A DNA stretch of 64,000 nt from Burkholderiales bacterium 67-32. GTDB lineage: Bacteria; Pseudomonadota; Gammaproteobacteria; Burkholderiales; Burkholderiaceae_B. Location: contig MKUP01000023.1 of the NCBI GenBank assembly GCA_001898625.1, positions 347,983 through 411,982 of the forward strand, read 5' to 3'. The notes below the pieces were generated by a model, which did no database searches, had not been told where the DNA came from, and saw only the letters and a list, made by a program, of their open reading frames with translations. Position numbers and translations under genes: made by a program. Numbering within the stretch: the first letter of the stretch is position 1; every line of letters begins with the position of its first letter. Positions 27,223-35,877 of the stretch are shown here, in pieces.

Positions 27223-28254
27223 ATGCAATTCCCCATCGATCCCGCCGGCCTGCAGCGTCGCAGGCTTTTCAAGTTCACCGCCTCGGCGCTGGCCGTGCAG
27301 GCGGTTGCCGCCTGCGGGGGCGACGCCAATGCCGCCGACGGCAATGCCGGCGACGCGGTGAGCAAGGCAGTGGCCGATTTCGGCACGCTGGCGCCCGAGG
27401 GCACGCACTGCCTGGTGCGCGCGGACGTTCCCGATGCGTCCTGGAGCGCGAGCTACAACCCGGACCGGCAACTGTTCATCGGCAGTGCGATCAAGACTTT
27501 CATTCTGGGCCAGTTCGTGATCGACGCGGAAACGTCGCACAACGGCATTTCCGGGAACATGTCGCAGACCATCAGCGATGCGGTCCGCTCGCCCGGCAGC
27601 CCCGTATTCGGCAACCTGAACGGCACCCTGTCCGCCAAGTACGCCCTCGAGGCGATGATCGCCCACAGCGACAACACCGCCACCGACATGGCCTACGCCG
27701 CGGTGGGGGCGGACCGGGTGCGGCAACTGATCGCGCGGGCCGGGCTGACGCGTACCCAGATCCCGGATTCGACGCGCCGCCTGTTTTCGTACCTGGCCGG
27801 GGCGCCCGACGGCGTGGACCTGGGCTGGGATGCCTTGATGGCGGAGCTGGAGAAGCCTTCCTTGCCGAATGCGCGGCAGGCGATCAACGACAAGCAATCG
27901 ATGCTCAGCACGGCCACCGAGCTGGTGTCGTGGTATCGGCAGTCGCTGTCGGGCAAGTTCTTCACCCAGCCGGCGACCATGACCGAGTACAAGCGGATAC
28001 TGGCGATGGCCGATGCCATTTCGCTCGTGGTGCCGGCGGACATCATCGCCTATGGCAAGGGCGGCAGCATCGACTGGCTGGACTTCCATACCATCTGCTT
28101 CCCGGGCCAGATGATCGTCGACCAGGTGCCGGTCACGTTCTGCTTCACCTACAACTGGCGCGGTCCGGAAAGCAGCACGGGCGCGCCTTTCCAGGCGTTC
28201 GTGAAGGCCGTCCGCCCGGTGTTGCAGGCGTGCGTGGACACCCTGCGCAAATAG
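27223..28254 (+). CDS. Tat-type lipoprotein with class A beta-lactamase fold
   Basis: A 343-residue serine hydrolase of the beta-lactamase2 type. The N-terminus QRRRLFKF plus a hydrophobic run ending VAAC suggests Tat export and lipidation at Cys31. Catalytic motifs are SAIK (Ser88, Lys91), SDN (149-151) and KGG in YGKGGSID. The segment around RLFSYLAGAPDG, where class A enzymes carry the omega-loop Glu, does not show a clear ExxLN motif. It may therefore be a hydrolase or peptidoglycan-related enzyme rather than a true beta-lactamase. It is followed 9 nt later by the GAF-LytTR regulator gene. A CCGGTG/CACCGG hairpin lies at 27181-27196. Confidence 0.8.
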   Translation: MQFPIDPAGLQRRRLFKFTASALAVQAVAACGGDANAADGNAGDAVSKAVADFGTLAPEGTHCLVRADVPDASWSASYNPDRQLFIGSAIKTFILGQFVIDAETSHNGISGNMSQTISDAVRSPGSPVFGNLNGTLSAKYALEAMIAHSDNTATDMAYAAVGADRVRQLIARAGLTRTQIPDSTRRLFSYLAGAPDGVDLGWDALMAELEKPSLPNARQAINDKQSMLSTATELVSWYRQSLSGKFFTQPATMTEYKRILAMADAISLVVPADIIAYGKGGSIDWLDFHTICFPGQMIVDQVPVTFCFTYNWRGPESSTGAPFQAFVKAVRPVLQACVDTLRK

Positions 28255-28263
28255 CGCGGCAAG

Positions 28264-29193
28264 ATGCCCGACATGGACAGCGAAGCGGCGTTCGAAAGCC
28301 TGGGGCGCGACCAGTGCGCGCCGGATCCCGTGCTGGGGGCCTGGGTCCACCCGGTCGCCCTGGCCCTGATGAGCAGGCCCCAGGACGAGGCCATCTTTCT
28401 TGCGTTGCAGGCGCTGGGAACGCTGGCGCAGGTCGATCGCGCATGGATGTTCGAGTACGATGCGCGCGCCCTGCGCTTTCGCAACACCCATGAATGGTGC
28501 CGGTCCGGCATTACGTCGCACGTGAGCGACCTGCAGGATGCACCGGTCACGATGATCGCCTGGCTGCATCGTGCCTTGAACCAGCAGCGCGCCGTCATGA
28601 TCCACGACGTGGCGCGCATGCCGCGCGCGGCAAGGTCGGTGCAGGCGGAAATGCTGCGCCAGCAGGATCGCAGCGTGCTGAGCGTGCCCGTTTTCCATGA
28701 AGGCCGCCTGCGCGCGTGCATAGGCTTCGACGCGACGCGCGCGCCGGTGCGCTGGCAGCCGGCGCAGGCGCTGGGTCTGTTCCTGTGCGCGGACCTGATC
28801 GCGCAGGCCCGCTATGGCGGCACGGAAACCGAACTCAGCCGGGCGCGGGCGCAGCTCTACGAGCCCCTGCTTTACCTGCGGCTGGGGCACGGAACCCGCG
28901 GGCTGGCCCCGGCGGACATCCTGGGCGTACGCTCGGCGCGCGACTATTCGCTGATCTGGCTGGCGGGCGGCGATTCGGTCAAGGACATGCGGCCCTTGTC
29001 CGCCTGGGCGGCGCTGCTGCCGCAGGAGAGCTTCATGCGCATCCACCGTACGGCGCTGATCAACCTGAGGCATGTCAAGGCGCTGGAGCGGGGAGCCTCG
29101 ATGCCGTGGACCGTCCAGTTGCGCGGCCTGGGCCAGCCCTGGTCGGTGTCGCGGCCCTATCGCCAGGCGCTGCGCGCCAGGCTGGGCGTCTGA
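28264..29193 (+). CDS. GAF-LytTR one-component transcriptional regulator
   Basis: A 309-residue protein. A GAF-type sensor domain covers roughly residues 35-185 (LQALGTLAQVDRAWMFEYD; SVLSVPVFHEGRLRACIGFD). A LytTR DNA-binding domain covers about 215-305, with the typical LLPQESFMRIHRTALINLRHV. There is no receiver domain or membrane segment, so it should sense a cytoplasmic ligand directly. It starts 9 nt after the beta-lactamase-like gene and is probably cotranscribed with it. GAF-LytTR combinations are much less common than receiver-LytTR ones. Its target is unknown. Confidence 0.85.
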   Translation: MPDMDSEAAFESLGRDQCAPDPVLGAWVHPVALALMSRPQDEAIFLALQALGTLAQVDRAWMFEYDARALRFRNTHEWCRSGITSHVSDLQDAPVTMIAWLHRALNQQRAVMIHDVARMPRAARSVQAEMLRQQDRSVLSVPVFHEGRLRACIGFDATRAPVRWQPAQALGLFLCADLIAQARYGGTETELSRARAQLYEPLLYLRLGHGTRGLAPADILGVRSARDYSLIWLAGGDSVKDMRPLSAWAALLPQESFMRIHRTALINLRHVKALERGASMPWTVQLRGLGQPWSVSRPYRQALRARLGV

Positions 29194-29214
29194 CGCGGGG
29201 CGGCGGGGAGGCGC

Positions 29215-29670
29215 TCAGCGGCGGTCCTCGCCGCCTGGGCGCTCGCGCCAGTTGCGCCGCATGAGAATGAACGTGAACGAGGTGGACCAGCCGATCAGGA
29301 TCAGGCCCACCAGGGGTTCCACCGAGGCCAGCAGGCGCAGCGGCCCGGTGGGAAAGATGTCGCCCAGGCTCTGGGTGGTAAAGGTTTCCAGTCCGAAGTA
29401 GATGTAGGCCAGGGGGCCCGCGCTGGCCGCGCCGGTCAGGCGCCCCAGCCCCAGCCATTCCGCGCCTATCCAGTAGCCTGCCCCGAACAGCATGCCTTCC
29501 AGGCAATGGGCGGCGATGATGGCGCAGATCAGCACGCCTATGTTCGCCCGCCCGCTCCATCGCCGCGGATGGATGGAGGAAATGAAGCGCAAGGCTTCGT
29601 AGTGCAGGGCGACGGTGCCGATGGAGAAAACCACGGTCAGGCCGATGGCCAGGAAATAGTGCGCCGGCAT
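29215..29670 (-). CDS. Small ion-channel-like membrane protein
   Basis: A 151-residue protein with about four hydrophobic segments. The last two resemble the pore module of two-TM potassium channels (Ion_trans_2): the pore-helix region YIYFGLETFTTQSLGDIFP is followed by a transmembrane helix GLILIGWSTSFTFILM. The selectivity filter, TTQSLGD instead of TTVGYGD, departs from the canonical K+ filter, so ion preference is uncertain. The ATG at 29670 is preferred over a long GC-rich upstream extension without membrane signal. It converges on the LytTR gene and is divergent from the META lipoprotein. Confidence 0.75.
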   Translation of the reverse strand: MPAHYFLAIGLTVVFSIGTVALHYEALRFISSIHPRRWSGRANIGVLICAIIAAHCLEGMLFGAGYWIGAEWLGLGRLTGAASAGPLAYIYFGLETFTTQSLGDIFPTGPLRLLASVEPLVGLILIGWSTSFTFILMRRNWRERPGGEDRR

Positions 29671-29800
29671 CGTTTCTTTGTCAGGACTTGTTGCGGGGGT
29701 GGGACGATTATTGCAGTTGTAGCACTCCCTGGAGGGCAGCCGCGCGCGCGGCTGCCGCGCAATGCTACGCTTGATGGCCCCAAGAAGAAGGAGAACGTCC

Positions 29801-30616
29801 ATGAAACGGACCTGGAAAATCCTGCTCGCGGCGGTCGTGGTGCAGGGACTGGCGGCCTGCGCCCAGCAGGGCGGCGCGGCCGGCGGCCCCGGCGGCACGG
29901 ATGCCTCGATCCTGACGGCCTACCATTGGCGCCTGCAGCAGGCGCTGAACGCGACCGGCGCACCCCAACCCGATGCGGTCAATACCCATGGCGGCCAGGC
30001 GTTGCAACTGACCTTCGCCGGCGAGCGGGTGGCCGTGGCCGGCCTGTGCAATACGCTGGGCGGCGGTTACCGCGTCGATGGCGCGCGGATGGCCATCACG
30101 CAGATGGTCGGCACCTTGCGCATGTGCGCCGACCAGGCCTTGATGAAATACGAACGCGACGTGGCCGAGCGGCTGCCGACGGTGTCGGGCTGGGAGATCC
30201 TGGGCGGTACCGCACGGCCTGACGCCGGGGCGCAGCCCGCCCTGAAGCTGACCTTCGCCGACGGCAGCCAGTGGCGGCTGGCCGGCACGCCCACCGACGA
30301 GACGCGCTACGGCTCGGCGGGCGAGACCATGTTCCTGGAGGTGGCCCCCGATCTGGTGCCGTGCAGCCATCCCCTGATCCCCAACATGAAGTGCATGCGG
30401 GTGCGCACGGTCAGCTACGACGGTGCCGGCATCAAGCAGGGCTACGGCGACTGGGAGGCCTTCTACGGCAACATCCAGGGCTATACCCATACGGCCGGGG
30501 TGCGCAATGTACTGCGGATCAAGCGCTATACCGTCGCCAATCCGCCGGCCGACGCCTCGCGCTACGCCTACGTGCTCGACATGACCGTGGAAAGCGAGCA
30601 GGTGTCGGGGCGCTGA
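29801..30616 (+). CDS. META/DUF4377 domain lipoprotein
   Basis: A 271-residue predicted lipoprotein. The signal ends GLAAC, giving a lipidated Cys about 20 residues in. The first domain is a META (HslJ-like) fold with YHWRLQQALN, FAGERVAVAGLCNTLGGGY and MCADQALMKYERDVAERL. The C-terminal part is a DUF4377-like domain (VAPDLVPCSHPLIPNMKCMRVR; YGDWEAFYGNIQGYTHTAGV). HslJ is a heat-inducible outer-membrane protein linked to novobiocin resistance in E. coli; the role here is unknown. AAGGAG lies 8 nt before the ATG. Confidence 0.82.
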   Translation: MKRTWKILLAAVVVQGLAACAQQGGAAGGPGGTDASILTAYHWRLQQALNATGAPQPDAVNTHGGQALQLTFAGERVAVAGLCNTLGGGYRVDGARMAITQMVGTLRMCADQALMKYERDVAERLPTVSGWEILGGTARPDAGAQPALKLTFADGSQWRLAGTPTDETRYGSAGETMFLEVAPDLVPCSHPLIPNMKCMRVRTVSYDGAGIKQGYGDWEAFYGNIQGYTHTAGVRNVLRIKRYTVANPPADASRYAYVLDMTVESEQVSGR

Positions 30617-30631
30617 GCCCCGGCCGGCGTT

Positions 30632-31885
30632 TCACCCCAGGCGCCGCGCGGCGTCCAGGGCCAGGCCCGTTCCTATGCTGCCGAACGTGTCTCCCTGGAC
30701 CGCGCGCGCCGCGGGCAGCAGCGAGGCCACCCGGTTGCGCAGCAGCGGCACGCTGCTCGATCCCCCTGTGAAGAACACCGTATCGACCGCCCGCGCGGCG
30801 ACGCCGGCGGTGTCCAGCAGCCCAGCGATCGTCCCGCCTATCCGGTCCACCAGGTGTTCGATGGCGGCATCCAGGTCGGCGCGCGTCGCCACCTGGACCA
30901 GACCGGGCTCGACGCGGCCCAGGTCCATCCGGGCCTCGGGCTCGGCGGCCAGCGCGATCTTCGCTTCCTCGACCTGGAAGGCCACCCAGTGGCCCGCGCG
31001 CTCCTTGACCAGTTCCAGCAGCCGGGCGAGCTTGTCCTTCTCGGCCGATTCGTGGAACAGTTCGGCCAGCATGGTGGCCGACTTGCGGGCATAGACCTGG
31101 TTGATGGTGTGCCACGAAGCCAGGTTGAAGTAGGGCGTCGAAGGCATTTCCTTGCCGCTGGCCAGGCGGCTGCCCAGCCCCAGCAGCGGCATGACGGTGC
31201 GCAGGCTCAGGTACTTGTCGAAGTCGGTGCCGCCGATGTGGACCCCGCCGTTGGCCAGGATGTCCTGGCGCCGGTCGGCGGCGGCCGCGCGCGCGGGATT
31301 CAGGCGTATCAGCGTGAAGTCCGACGTGCCGCCGCCGATGTCCACCACCAGCACCAGTTCCTCGCCGGTGATCTGCGATTCATAGTCGAACGCCGCCGCC
31401 ATCGGCTCGTACTGGAATTCGACGTGGCGAAAGCCCACTTCGCGGGCGATCTCGGCCAGCGTCTCCTGGGCCTTGGCGTCCGCGCGCGGATCATCGTCGA
31501 TGAAGAAGACGGGGCGGCCGAACACCGCCTGGTCGAAGGTCCTGCCGGCCGCGCGCTCGGCGCGCCGCTTGAGCTCGCCGATGAAGCGGGAGAGCAGCAG
31601 GCGGAACGGCAGCGCCCGGCCCTGGACCTCGGTATGGCCTTCCATCAGCGGCGTGCCCAGCAGGCTTTTCAGGGCCCGCATCAGCCGGCCGTCATAGCCT
31701 TCAAGGTAGTCCCGGACCGCCGCGCGGCCGAAGCTGGTGTCGATGTCCTCGGCGTGGAAGAAGACCGCGGAAGGAAAGGTCGGCTGGCCGTCTTCCAGCG
31801 CCAGCAGGGAGGGGGCGGCGGGCCGGTGCCAGCCGACGGTGGAGTTGGACGTCCCGAAATCGACGCCGCATGCGTTTGAGATCAT
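30632..31885 (-). CDS. YegD-like Hsp70-family protein
   Basis: A 417-residue member of the Hsp70/actin ATPase superfamily. It opens with the phosphate-1 motif VDFGTSNSTVGW and has the phosphate-2 motif VDIGGGTSDFTLIRL. An adenosine-type motif (VFFTGGSSSVPLLRNRV) lies near the C-terminus. It lacks the substrate-binding domain of DnaK, as YegD does. The ATG at 31885 is the conserved start. It converges on the META lipoprotein with a 15-bp gap and is divergent from the methyltransferase. Its client is unknown. Confidence 0.87.
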   Translation of the reverse strand: MISNACGVDFGTSNSTVGWHRPAAPSLLALEDGQPTFPSAVFFHAEDIDTSFGRAAVRDYLEGYDGRLMRALKSLLGTPLMEGHTEVQGRALPFRLLLSRFIGELKRRAERAAGRTFDQAVFGRPVFFIDDDPRADAKAQETLAEIAREVGFRHVEFQYEPMAAAFDYESQITGEELVLVVDIGGGTSDFTLIRLNPARAAAADRRQDILANGGVHIGGTDFDKYLSLRTVMPLLGLGSRLASGKEMPSTPYFNLASWHTINQVYARKSATMLAELFHESAEKDKLARLLELVKERAGHWVAFQVEEAKIALAAEPEARMDLGRVEPGLVQVATRADLDAAIEHLVDRIGGTIAGLLDTAGVAARAVDTVFFTGGSSSVPLLRNRVASLLPAARAVQGDTFGSIGTGLALDAARRLG

Positions 31886-32095
31886 GGAGGGAAAGGGAAA
31901 AAGGCGCCGCGGCCCCGGAGGGGACTGCTTTTCGGCCGCGGAGTGGGACCGCGACGGAAAATGCAGATCGAAATGCGGTCTTGGCATGGTCCGCCTGGGC
32001 GGGCCGGTGTTAAAACGTGGAACGACGCCATTGTATGCGCAGCCACGGACTGTGCCTCGTCCAGTGCATGGTCCTCGTCCACAGGAGCCTTTCGC

Positions 32096-32911
32096 ATGTC
32101 ATTCAAAGCCCTAGTCGCGGTCGTTGGAATGTCGTTGGCCGGAGCGGGATGCGCCGTCGCGCCCGCCGGCGAAGACGCCGCGCTGAAGCAGGCCATCGCC
32201 AGCCCGGCGCGCACGCCGGCGTTCGCCGCCCGCGATGCCGCCCGCAAGCCTTACGAGGTGCTGCATTTCTTCGAGCTGCGGCCGGACGCCACCGTGGTCG
32301 AGATCTCGCCCGGCGCCGGTTACTGGACCGAGATCCTCGCGCCGTACCTGAAGCCGCGCGGGACCTACTACGCGGCCCAGTATCCGCAGGACGGCGGGGG
32401 GCGTGCCTACTACCAGGAGTACTACCGGAATTTCCGCGCCAAGCTGGACGCCAATCCGGCCCTGTACGACCGGGTCCAGGTGACGGCCTTCGGCAAGGGC
32501 CGCTACGACATCGCTCCGCCGGGCAGCGCCGATATCGTGCTGACCTTCCGCAACCTGCACAACTGGATGAACGACGGTTATGCCGAGGAGGTGCTGGCCG
32601 CCTTCTACCGGGCCCTCAAGCCGGGCGGCATCCTGGGCATCGAGGCCCATCGCGGCCGGACCGACAAGCCCCAGGACCCGCGCGCGGCCGATGGCTACGT
32701 GCGCCAGGACTACGCGATCCGGCTGGCGCAGCAGGCGGGCTTCGTCTTCGCCGGCAGCTCGGAGGCGCTGGCCAACCCCAGGGATACCAAGGATCATCCG
32801 GCGGGCGTCTGGACGCTGCCGCCTACCTTCCGGTTGGGCGACAAGGACCGCGAACGCTACGCCGCGATCGGGGAAGCCGACGGGTTCCTGTTGAAATTCC
32901 GCAAGCCCTAG
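32096..32911 (+). CDS. Exported class I methyltransferase
   Basis: A 271-residue protein. A signal peptide (FKALVAVVGMSLAGAGC) is followed by a Rossmann methyltransferase domain with motif I VVEISPGAGYWTEIL and a motif near ADIVLTFRNLHNWM. Export plus a SAM-type fold is unusual because SAM is cytoplasmic; related proteins are widespread but uncharacterised. The Cys after GAG could be lipidated, though the lipobox is poor (Gly at -3). CAGGAG lies 9 nt upstream. The LysR gene follows 16 nt downstream on the same strand. It resembles the exported methyltransferase at 31-582 in layout. Confidence 0.8.
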   Translation: MSFKALVAVVGMSLAGAGCAVAPAGEDAALKQAIASPARTPAFAARDAARKPYEVLHFFELRPDATVVEISPGAGYWTEILAPYLKPRGTYYAAQYPQDGGGRAYYQEYYRNFRAKLDANPALYDRVQVTAFGKGRYDIAPPGSADIVLTFRNLHNWMNDGYAEEVLAAFYRALKPGGILGIEAHRGRTDKPQDPRAADGYVRQDYAIRLAQQAGFVFAGSSEALANPRDTKDHPAGVWTLPPTFRLGDKDRERYAAIGEADGFLLKFRKP

Positions 32912-32927
32912 GTGTTGCCACCAGGCC

Positions 32928-33848
32928 ATGCTCGATCTCAACGAATTCGTTACGTTCGCCGCCATCGTCGAAGCGGGGAGTTTTTCGCGGGCGGCTGAAA
33001 AGCTCGATGTCTCCAAGGCGCTGGTCAGCAAGCACGTGGCCGATCTCGAACACACGCTGGGCGTCAAGCTGCTGAACCGCACCACCCGCAAACTGGGGCT
33101 GACGCCGGCCGGGGCGATTTTCTACGAACGCTGCCAGCAACTGGTGTCGCATGCGGACCTGGCGCGCCACGAGTTGGAACACTTTCGCAGCACGCCGGGC
33201 GGGCTGATCAAGGTCAGCGCCTCGATTGCCTTCGGACGCCTGCATCTGGTGCCGGCGATCAGCCGATTCCTGGCCAGCCATCCGGACATCTCGGTGGAAC
33301 TCGAGCTGAGCGAGAAATTCGCCGACCTGATATCGGGCGATGCGGACGTCATCGTGCGCCAGGCCGAAGAGCCCCGGCTGATGTCGCTGGTGGCGCGCAA
33401 GCTGGCGCCGCTGCGGCAGATCGTCTGCGCCAGCCCCGCGTATCTGGCACGCCATGCCGCGCCGCTGCGGCCCGAAGACCTGGCCGGCCACAACTGCCTG
33501 GTCCGCACGGCCAATCCGCGCAACGAATGGATTTTCCTCGACCAGGAAGGCGCCCGGCAGGCCGTCCGGGTGCAAGGCAATTTCAAGGCGAACAATGCCG
33601 ACGGCGTGCTGGGAGCCACGCTGCAAAGCCTGGGCATCGGCGCCATGCCGTCGATGGTGGCCGCCGAATACGTGCGTTCGGGCAAGCTGATCCGGCTGCT
33701 TTCCGGCTACAACCTGCCGCCGCTGGTGCTCTATGCCGCCTATCTTCCCAATCCCACCCAGCCCCAGTGCGTGCAGACCTTCGTCAACTTCCTGGGCGCC
33801 GAGTTCGGAGAGTCGCCCTATTGGGACAGGGGCCTGAGCTTCGTCTGA
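32928..33848 (+). CDS. LysR-family regulator (CrgA/DhfA group)
   Basis: A 306-residue LysR protein. The winged HTH is at residues 3-60 (LNEFVTFAAIVEAGSFSRAA; SKALVSKHVADLEHTL), with the effector domain typical of the CrgA-like group (IKVSASIAFGRLHLVPAI; GIGAMPSMVAAEYV). It is transcribed toward the Bug-hydrolase-LVIVD cluster, 112 bp upstream of it, rather than divergently. A perfect dyad at 33861-33879 lies just after its stop. It is a candidate regulator of that cluster and perhaps of itself. Confidence 0.88.
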   Translation: MLDLNEFVTFAAIVEAGSFSRAAEKLDVSKALVSKHVADLEHTLGVKLLNRTTRKLGLTPAGAIFYERCQQLVSHADLARHELEHFRSTPGGLIKVSASIAFGRLHLVPAISRFLASHPDISVELELSEKFADLISGDADVIVRQAEEPRLMSLVARKLAPLRQIVCASPAYLARHAAPLRPEDLAGHNCLVRTANPRNEWIFLDQEGARQAVRVQGNFKANNADGVLGATLQSLGIGAMPSMVAAEYVRSGKLIRLLSGYNLPPLVLYAAYLPNPTQPQCVQTFVNFLGAEFGESPYWDRGLSFV

Positions 33849-33860
33849 TCGGTTCTCCTG

Positions 33861-33879
33861 GTGAACAGTGTGTTCACCG
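33861..33879. promoter_or_regulatory. Perfect 19-bp dyad before the Bug-hydrolase cluster
   Basis: GGTGAAC (33861-33867) and GTTCACC (33873-33879) are exact inverted repeats around AGTGT, 81 nt before the Bug start codon. No T-run follows, so an operator is likelier than a terminator. Confidence 0.5.
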
Positions 33880-33960
33880 CTGCGCGTTGCTCGCGTTTCG
33901 GGCTTGGGCCACCATAGCTTCGCGTCCCATTCCTACAACACCGGCGCGAGGAGACTCCCA

Positions 33961-34938
33961 ATGCGATTGAAGCGATGTGCGGCGCTGACACTGTTCGTGG
34001 TCCTTCCCACGGCACCGTGTTTCGCCCAGCCCGCGGCCGCCTGGCCCACCAAACCCATCAGCCTGGTCGTGGGCTTCACCCCCGGCGGGCCCAGCGACAT
34101 CCTGGCGCGAGCCATGGCCAAGCAGATGAGCGAGCGCCTGGGGCAGCCCATCGTCATCAACAGCCGGCCCGGTGCCGGCGGCAACATCGCCGCGGCCGCC
34201 GTGGCGGACAGCCCGGCCGATGGCTACACCTGGCTGTTCGGCAACAACTCGATTCTTTCCACCAATGCCGCGCTGTACAAGAATCTTCCCTTCGACCCCG
34301 ACAAAGACTTCGTCGCGGCGGGGCTGGTGGGCGTCCAGCCCAGCATTCTCGTGGTCAACAGCAGCGTCCCGGCCAAGACGGTACGCGAGCTGGTCACGAT
34401 CGCGCATGCCAAACCCGGCGAACTGAACTACGCGTCGTCGGGCGCGGGCGCCGCCGCGCATCTGGTGGGCCAGTGGCTGGCGACCTCGGCCAGGCTGAAT
34501 ATCGAACACGTTCCCTACAAGGGCGCCCAGCCGGCCCTGACCGACCTGATCGCCGGCCAGGTGCAGCTCATGTTCGCCACGGCCGCGTCGGTGGTGCCGT
34601 ACATCAACCAGGGGCGGCTGCGTCCGCTGGCGGTGACGAGCGCGAAGCGCATGCGGGAGTTTCCCGATGTGCCGACCATGATCGAATCGGGCTTCGACGG
34701 TTTCGTGGCCGAGACGTGGCACGGCATCGTCGTGCCGGCCGGCACGCCTCCCGCCATCGTCGAGCGCATCAACCAGGAGATCAGGCACGCGCTGGCCAGC
34801 AAGGAGATCCTGGCCCAGTTCCGCGAACTGGGGGTCGAGCCCGAGCCCGGCACCACCCAGGCCTTTGCCGAGTTCATCAAGTCGGAAACCCCCAAGTGGA
34901 CCCGGCTGGTCAAGGATTCCGGGGCCCGCGTGGAATGA
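33961..34938 (+). CDS. Bug-family tripartite tricarboxylate receptor protein
   Basis: A 325-residue periplasmic TctC/Bug receptor. It has a signal peptide ending CFAQPAAA, then WPTKPISLVVGFTPGGPSDI, the ligand loop NSRPGAGGNIAAAAVADSPA, and IEHVPYKGAQPALTDLI. GAGGAG lies 8 nt upstream of the ATG. It overlaps the next gene by ATGA. The coupled hydrolase resembles 2-pyrone-4,6-dicarboxylate lactonase, so an aromatic-derived di- or tricarboxylate is a reasonable ligand guess (inference). Confidence 0.9.
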   Translation: MRLKRCAALTLFVVLPTAPCFAQPAAAWPTKPISLVVGFTPGGPSDILARAMAKQMSERLGQPIVINSRPGAGGNIAAAAVADSPADGYTWLFGNNSILSTNAALYKNLPFDPDKDFVAAGLVGVQPSILVVNSSVPAKTVRELVTIAHAKPGELNYASSGAGAAAHLVGQWLATSARLNIEHVPYKGAQPALTDLIAGQVQLMFATAASVVPYINQGRLRPLAVTSAKRMREFPDVPTMIESGFDGFVAETWHGIVVPAGTPPAIVERINQEIRHALASKEILAQFRELGVEPEPGTTQAFAEFIKSETPKWTRLVKDSGARVE

Positions 34939-35867
34939 ACCCGTACCCTGCCGAGGCCGACCGCGCGCCGCTGTGCGCCGCCGCCGACCCCCATGCGCGC
35001 CGGCCCGGATTCCGCATGCCCGCCGCAAGCTGCGATACCCATGCGCACCTGTTCGGGCCGGCGCATGCCTACCCCTACGATCCCCGGCGCATCTATACGC
35101 CGCCCCCCGCGCCGCTGGACCAGTACCGGCGCATGCTGGACACGCTGGGCGCGACCCGCGCGGTGCTGGTTCAGCCCAGCGTATACGGAACCGACAACCG
35201 GCTGCTGCTGGATACCCTGCGCGCGGCGGGGCCGGACATGCGCGGCGTGGCGGTGATCGACCCGGACGATACCGGCGCCGATCTGGCCGGCATGCACGCA
35301 CTGGGCGTGCGGGGCTTGCGGGTGAACATCGTCGACAGGAAGGACGGCAAGGGCGAACTGCCCCTGCCGGCGCTGCGGCGGTTGGCCGAACGCATCGCGC
35401 CGTTGGGATGGCATCTTGAACTGCTGATGCACGCCGACGAGTTTCCCGATATCGAGGCGCTGCTGGCCGACCTGCCCACGCCGCTGGTATTCGGGCACAT
35501 GGGCTATCCGCATCCCGGCAGCGGCCCGGACACGCCCGGCATGGCGGGGCTGATACGCCTCATGCGGCGCGGCAAGGCCTGGGTGAAGCTGACCGGGCCC
35601 TATCGCATCTCGCACCAGCCACTGCCTTACCGCGACATCGACCCGCTGGCGGCGACGATCGTCGCCCAGGCTCCCGACCGCGTGCTGTGGGGCACCGACT
35701 GGCCCCACGTCATGGTGCAAGGGCCCATGCCCAACGATGGCGCGCTGTGCGACCTGCTGCAAGCGTGGGTGCCGGATGCCGCGACGATGGAAAAAATCCT
35801 TGTGCACAACCCCGCGCGGCTATACGGCTTCGACGACGCCAGCCAACCGCGCACGACAGAGCCTTAA
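34935..35867 (+). CDS. Amidohydrolase of the 2-pyrone-4,6-dicarboxylate hydrolase group
   Basis: A 310-residue TIM-barrel hydrolase of the amidohydrolase-2 family. The strand-1 motif is CDTHAHLFGP. A histidine at HADEF, another at FGHMGYPHPG, and the C-terminal WGTDWPHVM with its catalytic Asp complete the metal or acid-base set. LigI-type enzymes open the lactone ring of 2-pyrone-4,6-dicarboxylate in protocatechuate or gallate degradation; many paralogs act on other lactones. Its ATG overlaps the Bug stop codon, indicating coupled expression. The LVIVD gene follows 10 nt later. The exact substrate is unproven. Confidence 0.85.
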   Translation: MNPYPAEADRAPLCAAADPHARRPGFRMPAASCDTHAHLFGPAHAYPYDPRRIYTPPPAPLDQYRRMLDTLGATRAVLVQPSVYGTDNRLLLDTLRAAGPDMRGVAVIDPDDTGADLAGMHALGVRGLRVNIVDRKDGKGELPLPALRRLAERIAPLGWHLELLMHADEFPDIEALLADLPTPLVFGHMGYPHPGSGPDTPGMAGLIRLMRRGKAWVKLTGPYRISHQPLPYRDIDPLAATIVAQAPDRVLWGTDWPHVMVQGPMPNDGALCDLLQAWVPDAATMEKILVHNPARLYGFDDASQPRTTEP

Positions 35868-35877
35868 GGGGACGCCC

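Noticed and set aside
27223-28254. Labelling the serine hydrolase as an antibiotic-resistance beta-lactamase
   Set aside because: SxxK, SDN and KGG are present but the omega-loop Glu motif is not clear, and the Tat-lipoprotein form suggests another role.
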